Shown here piece after piece: positions 1 to 8,876 of a stretch of DNA of 29,902 nucleotides. The stretch is from contig NW_003314493.1 of NCBI RefSeq assembly GCF_000143415.4, forward strand, positions 1 through 29,902, in the 5' to 3' direction. This DNA comes from Selaginella moellendorffii. Taxonomy: Eukaryota; Streptophyta; Lycopodiopsida; Selaginellales; Selaginellaceae. The notes below the pieces were generated by a model. It worked only from the letters and a program-made list of their open reading frames with translations. It did not search any database and had not been told where the DNA came from. Both the position numbers and the translations under genes were made by a program. Numbering within the stretch: the first letter of the stretch is position 1; every line of letters begins with the position of its first letter.

Positions 1-2
1 AA

Positions 3-575
3 GGATAGTGGGATTTATATCTTCCGTTGGTGCAATTTGCTTACAACAATAGCCAACACAGTGGAACCAAGCTAAGTCCTTACTTTGCCATGTTTGGAAG
101 GCATCCTCGAACAGCGGTGGAGTTGGGATTGCATTTGAGTAAGGACGTTCAAGATAAGCTTGATTCCAAGGCAACTGATCTGGCCACAGAACTTGATGAG
201 ATTCTGGTGGTGTGCAAACAGAATTTGCAAGCAGCTCAGGATAGAGCGGAGAAGTTTGCCAATGAGCATCGCCAATTCCGGGAATATAAGGTGGGTGATC
301 TCGTCTTTGTGCGAGTGATCTTTCCGTCAAGTGAGCGGCGGAACACCTTGGTGCCTTTACGGACAGGGAAGAGTGATAAACTTTCCCATCGATATGCTGG
401 TCCATATGAAGTGCTAGAGCGCATTGGTAAAGCGGCTTATCGGGTGCGGCCGCCAGCTGGGGTGAAAATTCATCCGGTATTTTATGTCAGCCAGTTGAAA
501 GGTGTACTATCTCGGAGTGACGGGCCCAATGCCTCCTTGATGTATACGGCTGTGGAAGATGGACCAGGAGCTTGA
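3..575 (+). pseudogene. Ty3/gypsy pol 3' end (integrase C-terminal part)
   Basis: The open frame from about 9 to 575 encodes the end of a Ty3/gypsy polyprotein. It opens with the core-domain end (LPLVQFAYNNSQHSGTKLSP) and continues through a charged helical stretch. A GPY/F-type module follows (KVGDLVFVR, then RYAGPYEVLERIGKAAYRVR and HPVFYVSQLK). In this family the region lies after the DDE core and helps bind DNA. The gene enters from outside the window, and a TAG at 6-8 plus a likely frame slip precede the open part, so this copy is probably dead. No clear chromodomain follows: the frame stops soon after the GPY/F module. The polypurine tract and LTR downstream confirm the orientation. The sequence differs clearly from the larger gypsy element at 1240-8770, so this is a separate family. 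Confidence 0.9.
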
Positions 576-636
576 GCAGGATTCCCCAGAAAGGGTGATC
601 ACCGGTACAACTTGTCCTTGGGACAAGGACTTTGTT

Positions 637-648
637 GGGGGGGAAGAA
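637..648 (+). other. Polypurine tract of the first gypsy element
   Basis: An all-purine run (GGGGGGGAAGAA) lies one base before the TG that begins the LTR. This is the usual position of the primer for plus-strand DNA synthesis in LTR retrotransposons. Confidence 0.8.
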
Positions 649-649
649 T

Positions 650-882
650 TGTTAGGCGCCAACTTTGACTACGTGGTCAACGTCGGTCAAAGGGAGGCTC
701 AAGGGTATATTAAGGCATGTTAGGGTAAGGGACTTAACCTACCCTAGGGCTCACAGTGGAGCGGCGGCGCAGTGGAGCTTTTGAGGTAGCTCGGGGGTGG
801 TTGGGTGGTGAGGAACCTCAAGAGGTGGTGTAGCATAGTCTAGGGCAACTAGATCTTTGTCTTTTTGCGCTGGATCATAACA
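650..882 (+). repeat. 3' LTR (233 bp) of the first gypsy element
   Basis: The segment begins TGTTA directly after the polypurine tract and ends TAACA, giving the short inverted termini and TG...CA ends of an LTR. A TATA-like stretch (GTATATTAAG) lies near 706. The partner 5' LTR is outside the window, so the target duplication (expected to match TGGCG at 883-887) cannot be tested here. Confidence 0.8.
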
Positions 883-1114
883 TGGCGTTCCATTTGACGT
901 GTGTAAGGAACTAAAAAAGGAAACGGCTCAACGGCTTCTTAACAGTATGAATGAGTACCATCCAAAGCGAGGGGTGGAAAACTGGAAGCCAATCCGTCTT
1001 GAAGGCATTGTGCTGCAAATTAGTCCGGACTTTGCTAAAGAAATATTCGAATACAATCCATTCGATGATGCCGAAGATATGCTTGACATATGTATGAAGA
1101 AAGAATTGTTGTAG
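881..1114 (+). CDS. Unrecognised open frame beside the LTR
   Basis: A frame is open from 881 to a stop at 1112-1114, with a GTG at 899 and its first ATG internal. It encodes about 70 charged residues (for example ENWKPIRLEGIVLQISPDF and NPFDDAEDMLDICMKKELL). The composition looks like real protein rather than a random ORF, and it could be the last exon of a host gene cut by the LTR insertion at 882. I do not recognise the family. The 5' boundary abuts the LTR, so the true exon start is unknown. Confidence 0.35.
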   Translation, partial: HGVPFDVCKELKKETAQRLLNSMNEYHPKRGVENWKPIRLEGIVLQISPDFAKEIFEYNPFDDAEDMLDICMKKELL

Positions 1115-1239
1115 ATTAGACTTTATAGAATAAAAGTAATATTATTCTATGAAAAATTTGTTATTAGTATTTGAAAAGAAAAAACCAGTTTGACATAAAA
1201 GGATCAAAATCATCAGGTTCCAACTGTCATGCATGCAAA
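1115..1239. other. AT-rich spacer ending in target-site duplication GCAAA
   Basis: No gene is visible. The last five bases (1235-1239, GCAAA) are the left copy of the target duplication of the retrotransposon at 1240-8770. Confidence 0.85.
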
Positions 1240-2387
1240 TGTAAGCCACAAATTTTTCCTTTCCACTTTGCCAGCTTACCTCGCCTATCCGCCCAACACT
1301 GCCTTGGCTTTTGCTAAGTTCCCTCGCCAAGGTTCTCGCCTATGGTACCAGCTCCTACTTGGTTTCAGCTACTCACTGCACGAGCAACGGAGTGTTAGCC
1401 ATCCTTCCATGGATTCCCAAATCACTCCCAATCCCCCTCCCCAGGTTAGACTGGACTTAAGGTTCGGCTACACTCCCCGCAAGCACAAGCAGCCAAGCAC
1501 ACCAAGCTTCCAGGTTCCTAACATCCCTTGGTACCACAAGACTTGATCATGGGACCCTCTAAATCCCAAGTCTTGAGTGCATCACTTGCTTCGGGACGCC
1601 GGGGCGAAACACCGTGGCCTAGCGGCCCGGTATGGGTACCTCTCGCCCCCCACTTCCATCCCGAAGGAAGGCCCAAGCCCCTAGGAAGGGCGAGGACCAA
1701 TGAGCCGCATGGTACTCAAGTGGGGCACCACTCCACATGAGCCAGGAGCACCGCAATCGGTTTCCCTTTCGGGAGTGGGAGCTGCTCTTGAGCACTTCCT
1801 TGGATGGCCCCTCCGGCACCAGCCAAGTCCATGCTCACTCCCACCCAAGGCCCCTCGGTCCCAGTCCCAACCTCAAGTCGGTTTGGAAGCCCAACTGGAG
1901 AGTCCCTTCTAAACTGGTTCCTGGACCTCACTATCCCTACTATACTTTTGGAACCCCCTGCAGCCCCCCCCCCCTGGGAGACGCACGCTTTGGGCTTTCA
2001 CCCCTTGACCCGTATTAGTATTTGGACTTAGTCTCTGGCTCGATCTCGGACCCGATTTCGGATCCGACTTCGGATTCGGGTTCGGACTTGATCACGGACT
2101 CGATCTCGGACCCGATCTCGGACCCGACCTCGGACTCGACCTCGGACTCGGTCTTGGACCCGATTTCGGATCTCGGACTCCGTCTCGAACTCGGTCTCGA
2201 ACTCGGACTCGAACTCGGTCCCCGAGTCGGTCTCGGACTCGATTCCGGACTCTATCTCGAACTCGGTCCTAGAGTCGGTCTTGGACTCGATCCTCGACTT
2301 GGTCCCATCCGATGAACTCTTTGTCACTTCGGTCAAGCTTTTGGGGATCCTTTAGCCTACGACATCTCGGGGAGTCGGTTCCTTACA
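1240..2387 (-). repeat. 3' LTR of the chromovirus
   Basis: TGTAAG...CTTACA, 1148 bp, the same length as the copy at 7623-8770. Differences I see: A at the CCCC[A/G]GGTT site near 1443, A in GAGCC[A/G]GGAG near 1745, T in GGACT[T/C]GATC near 2089, and G in GTCTC[G/A]AACT near 2199. The long apparent ORFs here on either strand reflect high GC content and the internal minisatellite, not genes. Confidence 0.97.
2033..2310. repeat. Degenerate 6/12-bp minisatellite in the 3' LTR
   Basis: The region is a run of variants of CTCGGACTCGAT and CTCGAACTCGGT with a 6-bp sub-period. It is dense in CpG and TCGA-type palindromic units. It is translated as a Ser/Asp-rich repeat on one strand and an Arg/Glu-rich one on the other, with no sign that either is real protein. 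Confidence 0.9.
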
Positions 2388-2400
2388 ACTCCACCACCCA
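2388..2400 (-). other. Candidate polypurine tract of the chromovirus
   Basis: On the - strand the bases immediately before the 3' LTR read TGGGTGGTGGAGT. This is G-rich but interrupted by T, so it is a weak polypurine tract. It is placed here mainly because of its position. Confidence 0.5.
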
Positions 2401-2576
2401 TAGAAGAAGTTCGATGCCCACATCGAACGTCTCGTTTTATCCTACGACTTGTTGTCCATGTCTCCGGGGGCATCCCCCCACTTAGCGGTGTGCCTAAGTT
2501 AGCCTCCCCGGCCCAGAGCCCATGACAACGGAATATAGGTGTCCCTATACTCCTTACCTCACCACGCCCTAGTATA

Positions 2577-2695
2577 GGGTCGGGACTTGAACCCAGCCTT
2601 GCTTTACTAGGGGGTTGGGACTCGAACCCAACCTCCGTAGAATACGTCTACGGATTCGACATCCCCGCAGGGAGTCGGGCGTAGTGCCCTACGCC
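2577..2695 (-). other. Cluster of stable hairpins, partly tRNA-like, in the element's 3' UTR
   Basis: Three perfect 7-bp stems lie close together: 2613-2633 (7-nt loop), 2635-2653 (5-nt loop) and 2678-2695 (4-nt loop). On the - strand the first reads as a tRNA T-arm, with stem TTGGG, loop TTCGAGT and stem CCCAA. A second T-arm-like unit (loop TTCAAGT) sits at 2580-2596. The 2635-2653 stem can also be drawn as a 5-bp anticodon-like arm with a 7-nt loop, four bases before the T-arm. No A-box or D-arm is seen and the base before the would-be anticodon is C rather than U, so this is not an intact tRNA gene. Confidence 0.5.
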
Positions 2696-3147
2696 TGGTC
2701 GACCTATCCAACCCATGCTAATTAGCTTACCTTTGGCGCGCCTTCGGGTCCCAACATATGCCATTAGCTCAACTTTGCAAACTGATATTTTTAATTGAAT
2801 TTTGCATAAGTACATAGAGTTCTGCCTTGCAGAAATTCCTCCACTAGATCTCGCGCGTTTGCTAGGTTCTCCTCCGGTTCCCATGTTGCTTCGCAGTGTG
2901 GAAATCCTTTCCACTTCACATGGAACTCTCTCACCTCGCATCCTTGTCGCTTGCTCTTGCGCGCATTGAGGATGGCCTCGACTTCGTATTCCTCTTCCCC
3001 TTGGATAACCTCAGGTAAAGGTCTCACTTGGTCCTTGCGAAGCGGATCCTCAAAGTACGGCTTGAGTAAGTTCACGTGGAACACCGGGTGCATCTTCCCC
3101 ATCTCTCGAGGAAGTCGGAGTCGGTAAGCCACTTTACCGATTCGTGC

Positions 3148-3150
3148 CTA
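3148..3150 (-). other. In-frame stop (TAG) in the integrase C-terminal region
   Basis: If the insertion at 3173-3224 is left out, the frame runs through the aromatic-Gly-Pro-Tyr segment and then meets TAG (CTA on +) where relatives usually have a hydrophobic codon before ARIGKVAYRL. It is the only plain nonsense codon I found in the coding region. Confidence 0.75.
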
Positions 3151-3172
3151 AATCTCGTAAGGCCCCGCGAAC

Positions 3173-3224
3173 CTGCTTAAGGAACTCAAGATCAATTCAT
3201 TTACGGGAATACATGCATCTTTAC
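3173..3224 (-). other. 52-nt GT-AG intron-like insertion in pol
   Basis: On the - strand it begins GTAAAGATGC and ends CCTTAAGCAG. Leaving it out joins SRKLTQR directly to FAGPYE in frame (phase 2), the expected integrase C-terminal sequence. Its length and T-rich 3' end resemble the short host introns seen in the phosphatase remnant at 24-25 kb (52-82 nt). Confidence 0.6.
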
Positions 3225-3642
3225 CTTTGGGTCAACTTTCGGCTGATCCCACTTGGTAGTCTGAGGTTCTTGGTGTTCAGCCACACCTTCTCCCCAGCTT
3301 GGAACTCTACATCCCGACGCTTCTGGTTCGCGTATTTGGTTTGCCTTTGTTGAGCCCGTTCCAAGGAATCCCTCACTAGATTCCAAATGCTGAGTCTTTC
3401 TGCCGTGAATGCCTCCACTGCGGGCAACTCTCCATGATACTCGGCCACGCCGAGTTCCACAGGACCTTCAATAGCTCGCCCATTGATGACTTCCCATGGA
3501 CTCACCCCGATGCTTGAGTGTGGTGAGTTGTTATAACACATTTCCGCAAGTCCCAAATGACTTACCCAGTCGGTCTGGTCTCCCGAGACATAGCATCGCA
3601 AATAATCCTCCAGCTGCCTATTCACCCTTTCCGTTTGTCCGT

Positions 3643-3689
3643 CTGTCAAGAAGTGTTAGTGCCATCAATCTTGACTTAATACCCATTAC
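3643..3689 (-). other. 47-nt GT-AG intron-like insertion in pol
   Basis: On the - strand it begins GTAATGGG and ends CTTCTTGACAG, with a branch-site-like CTAAC about 15 nt before the end. Leaving it out restores the integrase motif HPQTDGQTERVN (phase 1). A GACAG pentamer occurs both just before and at the end of the insertion, so a small insertion with a 5-bp duplication is an alternative reading. Confidence 0.6.
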
Positions 3690-6600
3690 CTGTCTGTGGG
3701 TGATAGGCTGTGCTGAATTTCAATTTGGTGCGATACTGTTCTAGGAGTGCCCTCCAGAACCTACTAGTGAAGATCTTATCTCGATCTGAGATAATCTCTT
3801 CCGGCCTTCCCCGCACTCGAACCACTTGTTCAAAGAACAGCTTCGCCACACCTTCCGCATCCACGTCCATTGTGGTGGGTATGAAATGTGCCATCTTTGA
3901 AAATCGGTCCACCACTACGAATATCGCATCGAACCCCTCGCTTGGGGGTAGTCCCGTGATGAAGTCCATCGTAAGACATTTCCACGGGCGATCTGGAATG
4001 GGGATGCTTTGCAACAAGCCCCCACTAGCCTTAGTCACGGCTTTTACCTGCTGACATGTTGGGCATGTCTTTACATAGTCTTGGACGTCCTTAGCCATAT
4101 CTGGCCAATGGTACTTCCTTTTGAGTAAGCCCATTGTCTTGGGCACTCCGCGGTGTCCCGCAAGAGGTCCGTCATGACACTCTTCTAAGGCCACCTTCCT
4201 TAGTTCCCCTTCTGGAACATACACCCTCGTTTGCTTGTAATAGATGAGTCCGTTGCGTTCCGCATAGCCCGTTTTCTCTTCCGTTGGCAGCTCACCTCTC
4301 TGGTGAGCTTCCCGCGCCTCTAGATTCCTCAGCAACACTTCTTGTGCTAGACCATCGTTCTCATATGCTGTCCGCACATCGTCCCAGAAGGTTGCTGTTG
4401 CACTGGATATTGCCAACCTCAAGCTCGCTTTTCGACTTAGCGCATCCGCCACGATGTTGCTCTTCCCAGGCTTGTACAGAATCTCGCAATCAAACTCAGC
4501 CAAGGCATTGGCCCACCGACCTTGTTTCCCTCTTAGGTCGGGCTGTGACAAGAAGTGTTTCGTTGCCACATTGTCCGTGTAAACCTTGAAGTGTCTCCCA
4601 AGGTAGTGTCGCCACTCCTTGAGTGCTTTGACCACCGCAAACAATTCCTTCTCGTGGGCAGGCCACTTCCGTTGAGCCTTGTCCAGCTTCTTCGAGAAGA
4701 ACGCTACCGGATGGTTGTCCTGCTTCAAAACTGCGCCCAACGCAAAGTCCGAAGCATCCGTTTCTACCTCAAAGTCCTTACCAAAGTCTGGTAATGCCAA
4801 TACGGGAGCCTTCCTCAACTTCCCTTTGAGGTGGACGAATGCCGCCTCGCATTCTGCTGTCCATACCATCTTCCCTTTTCCTGTTTGGTTCGTTAAGGGC
4901 AGGGCTACTCTCGAATAGTGTCTGATAAACTTTCGATAGTAGTTGCATAGCCCCAGGAACGCCCTCAACTCATGTACATTCGATGGTCGCTCCCATTCCT
5001 GGATCGCTTGGACCTTCTCCGGGTCCACCTTGAGCCCGTCCTGGCCCACCACATGCCCGAGAAACTTTACCTCTTGTTGAGCAAAGTCACATTTGCTCTC
5101 TTTAGCATACAGTTTGTGTTCCCTTAGTTTCTCAAACACCTTCGCCAAGTGTTCGGCATGCTCTTCTAGCGTCTCGCTATAGATCAGGATGTCGTCGATA
5201 TAGACGACCACGAAGTGATCCAGATAGGGTACAAAGACGTGGTTCATCAACGCCGAAAACGTTGCCGGCGCATTGCACAGCCCAAAGGGCATCACTAGAA
5301 ACTCAAAGCTCCCATACCTTGTTCGACAGGTTGTCTTCTCGACATCTTCCTCAGCTACCCTGATCTGGTAGTATCCTGACCTTAGGTCAATCCTCGAGAA
5401 GTATTTTGCCTTTCCCAACCTATCGAACAGGTCCTCAATCCTTGGCAAAGGGTACTTGTTCTTCTTGGTATACTTGTTGAGCAACCGGTAATCTATGCAC
5501 ATGCGCATAGATCCATCTTTCTTTTTCACAAATAATACTGGCGCCCCATACGGCGACTTGCTCAACCTAACATACCCTTTGTCCACCAACTCCTCTAGTT
5601 GGCACTTGAGCTCCTTGAGTTCCTTTTCGTTCAAACGATAGGGTGGACGAACCACCGCCTCAGCGCCCTCGACCAGCTCAATCTTATGTTCTATCGGTCG
5701 TGCGGGGGGCAACCCCGCCGGTAGCTCCTCCGGCATGGTATCCTGGAATTGGTCTAACACTCGCTGGATCACTAAAGGCACTTTTTCCGTTCTTGTCTTT
5801 TTGTCACTCTTCACCGAGAGTAAGCACAAAAAGGCTGCCTTAGTTCCTTTAGTGAGTTGTCCTCTCGTGGACACCAGGTTTAAGCAGGATTCTTTGGCCT
5901 TGCTTTGCCCTACCTTTAGATCCTGGGCTTCCACCCTAGATCTTCTTCCTTGGGCATTCGCCAGTACCACAAGGTTTCTACCTTGACCATGCAGGGCTAC
6001 CACGAATCGATTGAACCAGTCCATTCCGAAGATCACGTCAAATCCCGCCATGTCCAACACGGTGAAATCCATGTCCACCTTCCAAGTCCCCACTTCGACT
6101 CTCGCTTGTCGAAGTACCTCATCGGTGCTTTGGCTACCTTGAACAAACTCTATAGTCCTTGGTTCGCCTAGCCGCTGCACCGTTAGTCCGGCTTGCCGGA
6201 CTATGTCTGCAGCCACAAAATTATCCGAAGCACCCGTGTCAATAAGGATCTTAACAAAGCTACCTCCGAGCTTCCCTCGGAGGGCTAGTAGATGTCGCGA
6301 ACGACTCTCTACCAAAGTTGCTCGTGTAATGAGTAACTTTGAGTTAGGGACTGGATCACATACCTCATTTTGGACTTCACCCGACTTGATGGCCATATTG
6401 GCTCTGGCCTTCTTCGGGTAGGGACATTCCCTCGAAAAGTGTCCCGCTTCACCGCAGTTGTAGCATACGTTGTTTCCCACGCTGCTATATGACTTGACCT
6501 TCTTATCCGTGGGTTTGTCTCTTTTCGCTTGACTCCCCCACGTACTTGCTCGCTGGCCACCGGATTTGCCTTTCCGGAATCCCGAGGACTCATTCTTAGA

Positions 6601-7607
6601 GAAACTCTTCTTGAATTTCCCCCTGCTATATGTTCCCCTCGGTTTGGCCCCTTTGTGAAACGTGGATCCCGACCCCGTCGTGTTCCCCTTTCGCAGGTTA
6701 TCGTTGAAATGCACCTTGATGGCCGCATCCAACGCTTCCTTGTAGTTGGTCGGGTTCCAGCGCATCACCTCACCGCGAGCCCAGGTTTGCAAACCTGATA
6801 TAAAGGCATGGAACGCATCCATATCCCCCATGTCCGTGACAAGTATCCTCTTTGCCATGAACCCATTCACATATTCCTGGATGGTTCCAGTCTGCTTCAG
6901 CCTACTCAGCTCATCTCTCAGATGCAGAGTGGCATTCGGAGGAACGTATGTCGCGCGGATCCTCGCCTTCATCATTTCCCAAGTGGCCACCGGTCCTTCG
7001 TTGGCCTCCGTTGTTCTCCACCAAGACTTGGCATTATCTGCCAAGTATGGTTTTGCACATGGGACCTTCTCCGAGCTCGGTAATCGCAACGCTCGGAAGT
7101 AGTCCTCCATATCGTAAAACCAATCCTCCACAACCTTATAGTCGTTCACTCCCTTGAACACCGGTGGGGGCTTTGGTTTGTACTTGGGAACTGCCTGAGG
7201 GACTGATTCCACTTCGGTCTGTTCGACCTTGTCTGGTTTTGCCTCAGTCCCTGCCGAAGGGTCCGCACCTTCTGCGCTGCCAGCATCCGCAGTCTTTCGC
7301 CTTTTCTTCCGCTTCTCGTCACGCTTTAGCTTGCGTACGAGAGTCTCCAGCAGGGCATTGGTCTGCGCCAATTGACCTTCTAGAACGTCCAATCGAGCCT
7401 TGGACGACCGAACCTCGCCACCGGACTCCTGTTTGGAAGTTTCCTCACTAGAGTCCTCCTCATGCAAGGATTCCTCATCCATAGCCTCTTGTTCGACCGG
7501 AGGCTCCAGCTCTGGCGGAGGTTCTGTCTCCGCCTGGGTTCGCTTACGCCCTGCCCTTGCCATCTCCCAGCAATCCGCCTCTATCCTTCGCTAGAACTGA
7601 GGAGAAA

Positions 7608-7619
7608 GCTCCGATACCA
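7608..7619 (-). promoter_or_regulatory. Primer binding site, initiator tRNA-Met type
   Basis: Just inside the 5' LTR the - strand reads TGGTATCGGAGC. This differs by one base from TGGTATCAGAGC, the common plant primer site complementary to the 3' end of initiator tRNA-Met. Three bases separate it from the LTR end. Confidence 0.9.
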
Positions 7620-7622
7620 AAT

Positions 7623-8770
7623 TGTAAGCCACAAATTTTTCCTTTCCACTTTGCCAGCTTACCTCGCCTATCCGCCCAACACTGCCTTGGCTTTTGCTAA
7701 GTTCCCTCGCCAAGGTTCTCGCCTATGGTACCAGCTCCTACTTGGTTTCAGCTACTCACTGCACGAGCAACGGAGTGTTAGCCATCCTTCCATGGATTCC
7801 CAAATCACTCCCAATCCCCCTCCCCGGGTTAGACTGGACTTAAGGTTCGGCTACACTCCCCGCAAGCACAAGCAGCCAAGCACACCAAGCTTCCAGGTTC
7901 CTAACATCCCTTGGTACCACAAGACTTGATCATGGGACCCTCTAAATCCCAAGTCTTGAGTGCATCACTTGCTTCGGGACGCCGGGGCGAAACACCGTGG
8001 CCTAGCGGCCCGGTATGGGTACCTCTCGCCCCCCACTTCCATCCCGAAGGAAGGCCCAAGCCCCTAGGAAGGGCGAGGACCAATGAGCCGCATGGTACTC
8101 AAGTGGGGCACCACTCCACATGAGCCGGGAGCACCGCAATCGGTTTCCCTTTCGGGAGTGGGAGCTGCTCTTGAGCACTTCCTTGGATGGCCCCTCCGGC
8201 ACCAGCCAAGTCCATGCTCACTCCCACCCAAGGCCCCTCGGTCCCAGTCCCAACCTCAAGTCGGTTTGGAAGCCCAACTGGAGAGTCCCTTCTAAACTGG
8301 TTCCTGGACCTCACTATCCCTACTATACTTTTGGAACCCCCTGCAGCCCCCCCCCCCTGGGAGACGCACGCTTTGGGCTTTCACCCCTTGACCCGTATTA
8401 GTATTTGGACTTAGTCTCTGGCTCGATCTCGGACCCGATTTCGGATCCGACTTCGGATTCGGGTTCGGACTCGATCACGGACTCGATCTCGGACCCGATC
8501 TCGGACCCGACCTCGGACTCGACCTCGGACTCGGTCTTGGACCCGATTTCGGATCTCGGACTCCGTCTCGAACTCGGTCTCAAACTCGGACTCGAACTCG
8601 GTCCCCGAGTCGGTCTCGGACTCGATTCCGGACTCTATCTCGAACTCGGTCCTAGAGTCGGTCTTGGACTCGATCCTCGACTTGGTCCCATCCGATGAAC
8701 TCTTTGTCACTTCGGTCAAGCTTTTGGGGATCCTTTAGCCTACGACATCTCGGGGAGTCGGTTCCTTACA
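7623..8770 (-). repeat. 5' LTR of the chromovirus
   Basis: 1148 bp, TGTAAG...CTTACA, offset by exactly 6383 bases from the 3' LTR with no indels noticed. It should carry the promoter that drives the - strand gag-pol transcript. It is followed by GCAAA at 8771-8775, matching 1235-1239. Confidence 0.97.
8416..8693. repeat. Degenerate 6/12-bp minisatellite in the 5' LTR
   Basis: Same array as at 2033-2310. Two of the four LTR differences fall in it, both at CpG sites. Confidence 0.9.
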
Positions 8771-8775
8771 GCAAA
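8771..8775. other. Right target-site duplication GCAAA
   Basis: Directly follows the LTR end and is identical to 1235-1239. A 5-bp duplication is usual for Ty3/gypsy integrase. Confidence 0.95.
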
Positions 8776-8779
8776 GTGT

Positions 8780-8876
8780 TCCATCAAAAGAGCAATAGGC
8801 TGCTGAGGACTACCTTGTCCAACTCTTTGAAGCCATCAATTTATGTGCCCTTCATGGCAAAAAGAGTCACAATAAG
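8780..8876 (+). pseudogene. Histone H3-fold remnant (H3 or CENH3)
   Basis: From 8799 the + strand reads AAEDYLVQLFEAINLCALHGK, then RVTI after a one-base slip. This matches the end of the long central helix and loop 2 of histone H3 ([21 protein letters not shown], RVTI). The Asp-Tyr-Leu-Val-Gln variant also suits the centromeric variant CENH3. A TAG lies just before it at 8796-8798 and the frame is shifted at the AAAAA run near 8860, so it is not functional. Only about 30 residues remain and neither the N-tail nor the C-terminal helix is present. The retrotransposon end is 28 bases upstream, and the left flank of that insertion shows no further histone sequence. Confidence 0.6.

Larger units (their letters stand above)
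2791..7563 (-). pseudogene. Chromovirus gag-pol-chromodomain polyprotein gene
   Basis: The single frame starting at 7563 ([10 protein letters not shown]) encodes Gag and Pol without a gag/pol frameshift. In order: an acidic N-terminus with a coiled stretch; a retrotransposon Gag domain; a CCHC knuckle near residues 366-379 ([14 protein letters not shown]); aspartic protease LIDTGAS near 440; reverse transcriptase with YIDD near 788; RNase H beginning at ETDASD near 934; integrase zinc-binding HHCC near 1130-1170; and catalytic Asp residues in TMDFITG and SDRDKIF. The frame breaks right after HPQTG. It resumes in 3221-3649 with the DGQTERVN part that carries the catalytic Glu, and again in 2791-3132. 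The last part ends in a chromodomain (YEVEAILNARK, FHVKWKGF, ATWEPEENL). The breaks are two GT...AG insertions (3643-3689 and 3173-3224) and one TAG (3148-3150) in the GPY/F-type stretch. Confidence 0.95.
1240..8770 (-). mobile_element. Full-length Ty3/gypsy chromovirus (LTR retrotransposon)
   Basis: This 7531-bp element is bounded by two directly repeated 1148-bp LTRs that begin TGTAAG and end CTTACA. It is flanked on both sides by GCAAA, a perfect 5-bp target duplication that fixes both ends. On the - strand the order is 5' LTR, primer site, gag, protease, reverse transcriptase, RNase H, integrase, chromodomain, a structured 3' untranslated region and 3' LTR. Integrase after RNase H is the Ty3/gypsy order, and the C-terminal chromodomain places it among the chromoviruses. 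By eye the LTRs differ at only four positions, so the insertion is recent. The coding frame has one nonsense codon and two intron-like insertions, described separately. Confidence 0.97.

Noticed and set aside
1528-2336. Many overlapping 60-100 residue ORFs in the LTR on both strands (same set at 7911-8719)
   Set aside because: They are duplicated with the LTR, overlap each other in several frames, and reflect GC-rich and minisatellite sequence.
2577-2660. A tRNA gene on the - strand
   Set aside because: Only T-arm and anticodon-like arms are present. The A-box/D-arm is missing and the anticodon loop lacks U33.
3710-7594. Plus-strand ORFs across the gag-pol region
   Set aside because: They are shadows of the well-supported minus-strand polyprotein.
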